Source of the DNA: Phycisphaerae bacterium
Lineage (GTDB): Bacteria > Planctomycetota > Phycisphaerae > UBA1845 > UTPLA1
Direction: 5' to 3'
Assembly: GCA_016935885.1 (NCBI GenBank)
Contig: JAFGQA010000288.1
Location: 1 to 10,986 of the forward strand
DNA: 10,986 bases
The notes beneath the pieces were generated by a model. The model worked only from the letters and a program-made list of their open reading frames with translations, searched no databases and was not told the origin of the DNA. Shown piece after piece: positions 1 to 6,035 of the stretch. The stretch's first letter is position 1. Every line of letters starts with the position of its first letter. The translations under genes and the position numbers were made by a program.

Positions 1-617
1 GCCGACGCCGATCCGAACCGCGACCGTGAGGGAGCGGTCAGCCTTCACCCTTGAGGAACGTCGGCAGACTGGTCATCCCCGTCGGCCACGGGGGGGCGAC
101 GTTACAAGGAAGCGTCAATGGAGCATGCACGCTCGACCCTAAAACGCTCTAGAGTTCGCGGGAGGGATCTTGTGCCGGCGTTGACCGCGCTCAGGGGCAA
201 GCGCAGAATGGATCGCAATCCGCCCCGCCCGGCCAGGGCCGATCAGCATGCGGAACAAGACACGCTAGGCACGTGCTTCGTCCTCGAATAGCAGATGCCC
301 TTAACCGCCTGTACGGCCGATACTTGTGAAACACGAAACTCTCCAAGTGGAAACGGCACTGGCCGGGCTGGTTCTCGGCATTCCTGCCCGGGCCATGCGT
401 CGACTTGGCTACGACCCTGCCCCCACGCCATGCACCAAGTCACTTGGCTTGACAACATACGCTTTCGAGGGTACTCTTTACGTTGGTGTCTTGGGTGGCT
501 TGGCAATGCTGGCGTAACAGGAAAAGCATCACCTTTCATTCGGGCGGTTGTTGGGCTTGAGATTGCCGCGTCCGGCGTTGTCGCCACAATAACATTCCGT
601 GTCACGAGAGACAGAGG
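1..617. other. Left-edge non-coding stretch
   Basis: I see no convincing gene here. Frame 1 is open from the window edge to a TGA at 52-54 and reads 17 residues (ending REGAVSLHP), which could be the tail of a gene to the left but is too short to judge. Open frames between 243 and 645 on both strands lack Shine-Dalgarno sites, overlap each other and have no recognisable composition. Besides the promoter candidate at 449-477 there is a weaker promoter-like pair, TTGACC at 181-186 and CAGAAT at 204-209, spaced by 17 bases, which may be chance. Confidence 0.5.
449..477 (+). promoter_or_regulatory. Candidate sigma-70-type promoter for the PEP-CTERM gene
   Basis: A perfect -35 hexamer TTGACA (449-454) is followed after exactly 17 bases by TACTCT (472-477), which keeps the three most conserved -10 positions (TA...T). 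Transcription would start near 484, giving a leader of about 220 bases before the chosen start at 708. It is the best promoter match upstream of that gene, but one hexamer pair in 700 bases can arise by chance. Confidence 0.4.
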
Positions 618-690
618 ATGGACGCGCCCGTCGGCAGCCGCGTGATGTTCTTGATCGTGAGGGCGCAGGTGTCAGAGTCAAGTCCTCACA

Positions 691-698
691 GGAAGGAG
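691..698 (+). promoter_or_regulatory. Ribosome binding site that decides the start of the PEP-CTERM gene
   Basis: GGAAGGAG lies 9 bases before the ATG at 708 and is a strong Shine-Dalgarno match. The in-frame ATG at 618 has no comparable site and would put about 30 extra residues before the signal peptide. Just upstream, GTGAGG (657-662) and CCTCAC (684-689) could form a hairpin whose 3' arm ends one base before the site; this is suggestive only. Confidence 0.7.
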
Positions 699-707
699 AC
701 AGGAATC

Positions 708-1850
708 ATGAACGAACCACTCGTACATCGACCGAAGTTGCCGCTGTCTTGGCGTGTGGCGGCGGGGACGATCGTCATTGCGGGATGCTGGCTGCTGTGT
801 ATTGCCACGCCCGCGTACGCCGCATTCGCCCATGCGAAGAGCGGCGGTTGGTGGTGCAAGCCTACCGTATCAGATCATGAGAGTTGGGTGCTGACGACAC
901 CCACAGCCGCCGACACCATCACATGGTCGGCGGGTGTGAACGAGGTGGATTTCACACGGTTTGGGCCGGCGGGTTGGCCGGCCGAGCCTTATTTCACCTG
1001 TGCACCCCCTGCCCTGCCCGCCCCCAGGACATTCACTGGCTTCGGCTGGACCGTTGGTGGGCCGCCTGGGAGTGTAGCCAACTCGATGGGTGGCGGCTCT
1101 AGCATCCGTTGGACTAACACCGTTACGCTAACGGTCGGCGGCGTACCCAAAGCCGCGGGTACCTGGATGACCTACTCAGCGAATTGGACACTCAACGCCA
1201 CCGGGGCTTTGGGATCGCCGATTCCACCTGCACGGAATTGGGAGGCCAAGGCCCGGGCCAGCGATCCTTGGCATATCTGGCTAGATGACCTTGACGCCGC
1301 GGATATCGTGCTTGGTGAAAGTATCGATCTGATGGTCCCGTTTGAGTTGGCGGAGGGCGAGTACTCCGAAAACGGCGGCATAGGGTTCGACATATACCTT
1401 GATCTGTACGATCCGGTTAACGGGCCTACCTCGACGAAGATCCTCGGGATCAGCTTGGGCGGCGAGGAGCCAGACAGCGTCACGAGCGCGTTTGATGGTA
1501 CGGAGAACCTCGACGTGTTCACCGTGGTGGAGACGCCTCCCGAAGACCCCGAAGATCCCGAAGACACCGGCACCCTGGATCTCTTTGAGGCAGACTTCGA
1601 GGACATACGAGCGCAGATCTTGGCCGACGCCGGTGATGGGATGATCGACAATCCTGCCAACTTTTCCCTGGCGATTACGAACATCCCGTACCCCTACTAT
1701 GCACTGCCTGACGGAATCGGGGAAGTCGCGAGAATCCGCTACGAGGGCCGGGCAGAGGATTCAGCTTCCATTCCGGAGCCGGCGACTGGGTTGCTGCTTG
1801 CCGTCGCTGCTGCGCCGATGATCGTGCGCCGTCGACGGGCATGGCTGTGA
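708..1850 (+). CDS. Exported PEP-CTERM sorting domain protein of unknown function
   Basis: This 380-residue protein carries both ends of an exosortase substrate. The N-terminus (residues 1-38) is a signal peptide: basic positions R8, K10 and R16, a hydrophobic core of about 17-33, and an A-Y-A|A cleavage site after residue 38. The C-terminus has the motif P-E-P-A-T at 356-360, a short hydrophobic stretch (362-373) and a basic tail R-R-R-R (374-377). In known PEP-CTERM systems an exosortase cuts here and the protein goes to the cell surface or extracellular matrix; no exosortase gene lies in this window. The region between (39-353) matches no family I recognise. It is rich in Gly, Pro, Thr and Trp, looks beta-like, has only two Cys after the signal (W-W-C and F-T-C contexts), and includes a Pro-Asp-Glu repeat around 275-290 that resembles a calcium-binding or spacer segment. 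The start at 708 is chosen from its ribosome binding site. The gene runs convergently toward the amidohydrolase, 63 bases apart. Confidence 0.88.
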   Translation: MNEPLVHRPKLPLSWRVAAGTIVIAGCWLLCIATPAYAAFAHAKSGGWWCKPTVSDHESWVLTTPTAADTITWSAGVNEVDFTRFGPAGWPAEPYFTCAPPALPAPRTFTGFGWTVGGPPGSVANSMGGGSSIRWTNTVTLTVGGVPKAAGTWMTYSANWTLNATGALGSPIPPARNWEAKARASDPWHIWLDDLDAADIVLGESIDLMVPFELAEGEYSENGGIGFDIYLDLYDPVNGPTSTKILGISLGGEEPDSVTSAFDGTENLDVFTVVETPPEDPEDPEDTGTLDLFEADFEDIRAQILADAGDGMIDNPANFSLAITNIPYPYYALPDGIGEVARIRYEGRAEDSASIPEPATGLLLAVAAAPMIVRRRRAWL

Positions 1851-1913
1851 GTGACAGCCCCATGACAGATGTGCAGGGTAGGTCTGCGGGCACCGCCTCC
1901 AGCCGCCACGGGG

Positions 1914-3047
1914 CTATCTCATACCCAGGATCCGCTGCGCCTGCGTGAAGACACATTCCTCATAGCCAAGGGCCTGCGATAGGCGAAGGCTCTGTTCGAT
2001 CCACGAGGGCAGCGTGGCGATACGCCTTCGCGTCTGGCGATCGAGCACGCGCCAAAACGACCGCGGCATCACAGGGACCGGATAGTCGCTGCCCCAGACG
2101 AGCTTGCGATGCAGTTCCTTGCGGCGCGCCAGGCGACGGAGCCACGGCGTCCGGCCGAACGCGCCCAGGGCGGAGATCTCCGCGTACAGCGGTGCGTCGG
2201 CGAATTCGCCCAGCAGGGCATCCACGAGTGCCCGATGGCCGGCGGCGCTCTGCCAGATGAACGACGGCGTGGCGGCGTGGGCGACGATCACGGTCGGCAT
2301 CGCGCCTTCGGTTCGCAGATCGCGGAGCACCCGCAACAGCGGCACGGGGCTTTCGAATTCCATGTGCTGGCGCGACAACGACATCTCACCGCCGTAGTGA
2401 ATCAGCATGGGCACGCCAAGCTCGGCGGCCTTGCGGAGGAAGGCCACGGTCCTCGGGTCGTCCGCGCGGATGTTCTGGTGGATGGGCAGCCATTTGATTA
2501 GGACCACACCCGCGGCAGCCAGCTCCTCCAACATGTCGCGAGCGTTGCGGCCGCGCTGGACGCGATACGGATGAATGGAGCCGCCAAGAAGAAAGCGATT
2601 GGGACGTCCCGCGTGTGTCTCCTGAGGCGTGTCTCGCGAGGCGTGTGCGGGCTTGGCACAGATGGCGCGCACCAGGCTGTTCGACGTGTACAGATCGGTC
2701 CCGAGCTGTTGCCCGCGACCGGCGGCGCCGACCGCGCGCCCCGCGTCGTCGTGGTACTCGTCAAACGCCAGCAGGACCAGCCGGTCCACGCCCTCGGCTC
2801 CGGACCAGTGCTGCGTGTTGAGCGCTTGAATCCGAGTGTCGAGATCCTCTCCACGGCCCAGCTTCTGATCGATCCCCAGCCAACGCCGCACGAAGAACCA
2901 TGCCGGGCGCTTCAGCAGGCGCGGCGAAAGGTAGCCGTCGTAGCCCGGCGAGCCGGCCGCGCCATCCTGCTCGAACGAAAACCGTGGAATGCTCCCGTCA
3001 ACTCGGCGGGCACTGAAGCCAACATGGCAGTGAATATCGATGACCAT
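1914..3047 (-). CDS. Amidohydrolase family 2 (ACMSD-like) metal-dependent hydrolase or decarboxylase
   Basis: The 377-residue product has the TIM-barrel metal-site signature of the amidohydrolase_2 family: I-D-I-H-C-H at 3-8 (ligands H6 and H8), L-I-K-W-L-P-I-H at 183-190, L-I-H-Y at 215-218 (H217), V-A-H-A at 255-258 (H257), and W-G-S-D-Y-P at 318-323 (catalytic or metal D321). Family members hydrolyse or decarboxylate small cyclic acids, lactones and amides; the substrate cannot be read here. It should be cytoplasmic, as no signal peptide is present. The frame stays open upstream to an ATG at 3119, but those 24 extra residues come from the 14-bp repeat array, so I start at the ATG of 3045-3047, which places the H-x-H motif at the usual distance. 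There is no clear Shine-Dalgarno site. Residues about 134-147 are encoded by diverged copies of the same 14-bp repeat and look like an insertion in a loop. It is divergent from the GMC oxidoreductase gene. Confidence 0.85.
   Translation of the reverse strand: MVIDIHCHVGFSARRVDGSIPRFSFEQDGAAGSPGYDGYLSPRLLKRPAWFFVRRWLGIDQKLGRGEDLDTRIQALNTQHWSGAEGVDRLVLLAFDEYHDDAGRAVGAAGRGQQLGTDLYTSNSLVRAICAKPAHASRDTPQETHAGRPNRFLLGGSIHPYRVQRGRNARDMLEELAAAGVVLIKWLPIHQNIRADDPRTVAFLRKAAELGVPMLIHYGGEMSLSRQHMEFESPVPLLRVLRDLRTEGAMPTVIVAHAATPSFIWQSAAGHRALVDALLGEFADAPLYAEISALGAFGRTPWLRRLARRKELHRKLVWGSDYPVPVMPRSFWRVLDRQTRRRIATLPSWIEQSLRLSQALGYEECVFTQAQRILGMR
2621..2648 (+). repeat. Two diverged 14-bp repeat units inside the amidohydrolase gene
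   Basis: Two adjacent 14-base units, CCTGAGGCGTGTCT (2621-2634) and CGCGAGGCGTGTGC (2635-2648), match the intergenic unit CGTGAAGCGTATCT at 11 and 9 of 14 positions. The equal period and shared core GCGT support common origin. The copies sit inside the reading frame and encode part of a polar loop. Confidence 0.45.
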
Positions 3048-3070
3048 TCTCGGGCCGGCATTCAACCTGT

Positions 3071-3155
3071 CGTGAAGCGTATCTCGTGAAGCGTATCTCG
3101 TTTGCCTCGTACGCTTCACGCTTCACGAACGACGCTTCACGAAGGACGCTTCACG
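3071..3155. repeat. 14-bp repeat array with direct and inverted copies in a divergent promoter region
   Basis: Two direct copies of CGTGAAGCGTATCT (3071-3084, 3085-3098) are followed by the inverse core ACGCTTCACG at 3111-3120, 3132-3141 and 3146-3155, the last two also 14 bases apart, plus a partial CTTCACG at 3121-3127. CGTGAAGCGTA (3085-3095) and TACGCTTCACG (3110-3120) form a perfect 11-bp stem around a 14-base loop. The array fills 85 of the 159 bases between the divergent amidohydrolase and GMC genes, so any promoter or operator there must share or border it. The same unit recurs at 9521-9553. Confidence 0.9.
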
Positions 3156-3191
3156 CATCCTTCTGCGGTCGCGAAGCGAGGCGGCTGCGAG

Positions 3192-3197
3192 TATAAC
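3192..3197 (+). promoter_or_regulatory. Candidate -10 element just upstream of the GMC gene, possibly leaderless
   Basis: TATAAC matches the -10 consensus at 5 of 6 positions and ends 9 bases before the ATG at 3207. A start 6-9 bases downstream would leave almost no leader, which fits the lack of a Shine-Dalgarno site. No good -35 hexamer is visible. The truA gene has a similar element at the same 9-base distance. Confidence 0.4.
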
Positions 3198-3206
3198 ACG
3201 TTCGCT

Positions 3207-4673
3207 ATGGCTCCGTCGGATTGCGACTTGATTGTCATCGGCTCCGGCTTTGGCGGGGCGGTCTGCGCCCTGCGGGCCGCAGAGGCAGGCCTGCGCGTGG
3301 TGGTCCTGGAACGCGGCCAGCGGATGACCCCGGCGTTGTACGAGGGCATGGCACAGGGGCGGACGCCCGTCTTCCACGGCGAGGAGATGCCCGGCGTGCT
3401 CGAACTCCACCGTCTCAACGGGTTGATCGCGCTGACCGCCAGCGCGGTCGGGGGCGGCTCGAACATCTACACCGCCGTGACCATCCGCCCCCCGCGCGAG
3501 GTCTTCGACGATTACTGGCCCGCCGGGCTGGACTACGACGTGTTGGCCCCGTTCTACGATCGCGTCGAGAAGATGATCGCCCCGACACCGATCCCGTCGG
3601 ACCTGCCGCGGACTGCAGCATTGGAAGTAATCGCCCGGCGGTTGGGCGGCGATGCCATACGCCTGCCGCTGTCGATGGACTGGCCGGAGGATGTTGCCGA
3701 GCTTCGCTGGCAACCCGAGGCGAACGGCGTTTATCGGGAATTGACGACCTGGCTTCGAGGCGGCCGTGTGGCTCGCAAGCGAACGCTGGGCCAGACCTAT
3801 CTGGCGCAGGCGGAGTTGGCGGGAGCGAGGATTCGCCCGCTCCACGAAGTCCTTGCCGTCACGCCTCGGACCGGCCGCCACCGCGTCGACTACCGGGCAT
3901 CCCAGCACGGCGAGTGGCGAGCCGGCTCGATCAGCGCCCCACGGGTCGTGGTTGCCATGGGCACGCTGAACACGACTCGTTTTCTGTTAAGGTGCCGCAA
4001 CGCAATCGGGACCTTGCCCGGATTGAGCGAGGCCATCGGGCAGCGATTCTTCACAAACGGCGACTTCGGCGGCCTGCTCGTCGGCCCGAAGCTCGATATC
4101 GCCCCGGACGCCGGGCCGCCCGTGACAGGTTGGGTGGATTTGTGGGAAAGGGAGCGAATGTACTTGATGGAGACCGGCCTCGTGCCGTTTGACTTCGGTG
4201 GTTTCACCGGCCTGTTGAACCCGGCAAGGTGGTTCGGCGGCCTCCGCCTGACAGCGGAGAAGCGATGCACATGGTCCTTCGGCACGATGGGATACGGCGA
4301 CAGTCCCGGCCGGATCGTACTCGGGCGTCGGGGCCGGATCGCCCATCGGCACAGCCAGGCCCAAGGCGCGGCCTTCCTCGATCGAAGCATGGCCGTGTTG
4401 AAGGACCTCGCCGGGGCCGCCGGTGCCAAACTGGTGGCACCGCCGGCTATGATTGCCAGACGCCTGCCGATCACGGTTCATCCGTTGGGCGGGGCGGTCA
4501 TGGCGGACTCGCCGGAGGCGGGCGTCGCCAATTCACTCGGCGAGGTCTACGGTTACCCAGGACTGTACATCGCCGACGGGAGCCTGATCCCCGCACCCAC
4601 GGGCGTGCCGCCGTCGATGACCATCGCAGCGCTGGCGGAGCGTATTGCTGACCATCTGGTCAACCGATGCTGA
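3207..4673 (+). CDS. GMC family FAD-dependent oxidoreductase, cholesterol-oxidase-like
   Basis: The 488-residue protein should oxidise an alcohol or sterol-like substrate with bound FAD. The N-terminal nucleotide fold shows V-I-G-S-G-F-G-G (10-17, G-x-G-x-x-G) with E35 closing the second beta strand for the ADP ribose. V-G-G-G-S-N-I-Y (81-88) followed by R-P-P-x-x-V-F-D-D is typical of the bacterial cholesterol-oxidase branch. The C-terminal GMC domain has H-P-L-G-G (425-429, H425 the likely active-site base region) and G-Y-P-G-L-Y-I-A-D-G-S (449-459). The next motif reads T-G-V-P-P-S-M-T (465-472): P468 stands where most relatives have Asn or His, so the usual catalytic pair may be incomplete. 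No signal peptide is seen, so it is probably cytoplasmic. The frame extends upstream to 3102, but those 35 residues are translated repeat, and the ATG at 3207 starts exactly at the Rossmann fold. Its stop overlaps the next gene's start, indicating an operon. Confidence 0.9.
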   Translation: MAPSDCDLIVIGSGFGGAVCALRAAEAGLRVVVLERGQRMTPALYEGMAQGRTPVFHGEEMPGVLELHRLNGLIALTASAVGGGSNIYTAVTIRPPREVFDDYWPAGLDYDVLAPFYDRVEKMIAPTPIPSDLPRTAALEVIARRLGGDAIRLPLSMDWPEDVAELRWQPEANGVYRELTTWLRGGRVARKRTLGQTYLAQAELAGARIRPLHEVLAVTPRTGRHRVDYRASQHGEWRAGSISAPRVVVAMGTLNTTRFLLRCRNAIGTLPGLSEAIGQRFFTNGDFGGLLVGPKLDIAPDAGPPVTGWVDLWERERMYLMETGLVPFDFGGFTGLLNPARWFGGLRLTAEKRCTWSFGTMGYGDSPGRIVLGRRGRIAHRHSQAQGAAFLDRSMAVLKDLAGAAGAKLVAPPAMIARRLPITVHPLGGAVMADSPEAGVANSLGEVYGYPGLYIADGSLIPAPTGVPPSMTIAALAERIADHLVNRC

Positions 4674-5803
4674 ATCAAAGTACAAGCCGTGTCTTGCCGC
4701 TGTTTGAAGCGTACCCACGTCTGGGCGAACGCGTGCCGTGGTTGTCAATCGGGAGCTGGCCGACGCCGGTGACGGACGCGCGGCACTTTGCGGAAACGCA
4801 GGGTCTCAAGGCGCTTTTCATCAAACGCGAGGACCTCGCCCATCCCCAGTGTGCCGGGAACAAGATGCGCGGCCTTGAGTTCGTACTGGCCGATGCGAAG
4901 CGGCGCGGCGCAAGCAGGATCGTGACCGTCGGCGCGGCCGGCAGCCACCACGTCAAGTGCACGGCCTGGCACGCGCGGCGGCTCGGCATTGACACCGTGG
5001 CCCTGGTGGTCAGGCAGCCGCCCGCCGAGTATGTGCGACGCAACCTGCTGATAGGCATCGACGCCGGCGTCAAGTACGTTCCCGCCAGCTACGTCACGCT
5101 GCCGCCGAAGTTCGTCGTGCAGTTCCTCAAGTCGGGCGATTGGCGCCGGGGTCGTCGGCCCTTCTACCTGGCGGGAGGGGGAACGTCGTCGCTGTCTTGC
5201 CTGGGCCACGTCAGCGCCGCCCTGGAACTAAAGCAACAGATCGACGCCGGCATCCTGCCCGAGCCGGATTACCTTTACGTGGCGATGGGCAGCATGGGCA
5301 CGGCCGCCGGCCTGGCGGTGGGCTGCCAATTGGCCGGCTTGAAGACAAGGCTGGTCGGCGTCGTCGTTGCCTTCCGCTGGTACTGTACGACCGCCTGGTG
5401 GGCAAGCCTCGCGAGGCAAACCCACCGCCTGATGCGGCGGCGCGATCCCAGCACGCCCGGTGTGGTTATCGACACGTCAGAACTGAGTGTGGTCCCCACG
5501 GCACTCGGCAAGGGCTACGCGAGGTTCACGGAGCCATCCGTGCTGCTGGCACGGCAGATGTACGCCACCGAAGGGATCGAGTTGGATGGCACTTACACCG
5601 CGAAGGCGCTCCACGGGATGATGCAGTACATCAACAAACACGGGCTCCATGACAAGGTACACATCTTCTGGCAGACATACCATCCACCGGCCCCGATGGC
5701 GGATCGTGAGGACCTGATCAGGTCGCTTCCCGCGGCGTTGTATCGGTACTTCGCCGAAGCCACGCAGCCGCTGGATGCTCGGATGTTGTTCGCCAAGCCG
5801 TAG
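4667..5803 (+). CDS. PLP-dependent enzyme of the ACC deaminase/D-cysteine desulfhydrase fold, divergent subfamily
   Basis: A 378-residue fold-type II PLP enzyme. W-P-T-P-V (31-35) and K-R-E-D-L (53-57) open the fold, and G-N-K-M-R (64-68) gives K66 as the Schiff-base lysine. G-A-A-G-S-H-H (89-95) replaces the usual G-x-x-S-N-H/Q segment, with S93 at the ACC-deaminase serine position. L-A-G-G-G-T-S-S-L-S-C-L-G (168-180) and the phosphate loop G-S-M-G-T-A-A-G (208-215) are classic, as is E-L-D-G-T-Y-T-A-K-A (305-314). The normal C-terminal T-G-G loop that contacts the cofactor ring reads T-Y-H (337-339). Relatives of about 330 residues deaminate ACC or desulfurate D-cysteine; these substitutions and the extra length argue for another substrate. 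The ATG (4667) overlaps the upstream TGA (4671) as ATGCTGA, so translation is probably coupled to the GMC oxidase. It could instead be a threonine synthase-like lyase; the family is secure, the reaction is not. Confidence 0.85.
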   Translation: MLNQSTSRVLPLFEAYPRLGERVPWLSIGSWPTPVTDARHFAETQGLKALFIKREDLAHPQCAGNKMRGLEFVLADAKRRGASRIVTVGAAGSHHVKCTAWHARRLGIDTVALVVRQPPAEYVRRNLLIGIDAGVKYVPASYVTLPPKFVVQFLKSGDWRRGRRPFYLAGGGTSSLSCLGHVSAALELKQQIDAGILPEPDYLYVAMGSMGTAAGLAVGCQLAGLKTRLVGVVVAFRWYCTTAWWASLARQTHRLMRRRDPSTPGVVIDTSELSVVPTALGKGYARFTEPSVLLARQMYATEGIELDGTYTAKALHGMMQYINKHGLHDKVHIFWQTYHPPAPMADREDLIRSLPAALYRYFAEATQPLDARMLFAKP

Positions 5804-5896
5804 CGCTTGACGGGGGACGCAACGCCTGGGCCGATCCCCGATCATTTCACTGCAATAACGCCTTTCCTGCCACGTTTGGCCTGTACGAGGAGAATC

Positions 5897-5953
5897 GGCG
5901 TAGAATCTACGCCGCCGAACCGGCCGACTCGTGTGGTCTCCGGTTCGGGCGGC
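5897..5953 (+). promoter_or_regulatory. Two overlapping, mutually exclusive hairpins between operons
   Basis: The first is a perfect 7-bp stem with a 3-base loop: GGCGTAG (5897-5903), AAT, CTACGCC (5907-5913). The second pairs GCCGCCGAACCGG (5911-5923) with CCGGTTCGGGCGGC (5940-5953), about 13 bp with one bulged base and a 16-base loop. They share bases 5911-5913, so they compete at the base of the stem. There is no T-run after either, so a standard intrinsic terminator is unlikely. TAGAAT within the first (5901-5906) also resembles a -10 element, with TTGGCC 19 bases upstream. Roles could be a transcript end for the PLP gene or leader control for the next gene. Confidence 0.5.
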
Positions 5954-6035
5954 AATCCGCCATGAATTGAGAGAAAGCATGGATTAAGGTCATGGTGCCC
6001 CAGGCGCCAACAAGCTTCAGAAGAAGGGCAGAATC

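Noticed and set aside
243..645. Overlapping open frames on both strands (for example 326-517 with a GTG start and 295-645)
   Set aside because: No ribosome binding site, no recognisable domain, and mutual overlap; probably chance frames in GC-rich DNA.
22..678. Similarity between 22-42 and 653-676 (both contain CGTGAGGG followed by a G-rich stretch)
   Set aside because: Only about a dozen positions agree and the match decays at once; too weak to call a repeat.
1856..1915. AGCCCC (1856-1861)/GGGGCT (1910-1915) as a bidirectional terminator between convergent genes
   Set aside because: The loop is nearly 50 bases, the stem is short, no T-run follows, and the 3' arm enters the amidohydrolase stop region.
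3071..3155. CRISPR array
   Set aside because: The units are only 14 bp, contiguous, and in both orientations, with no unique spacers and no cas genes nearby.
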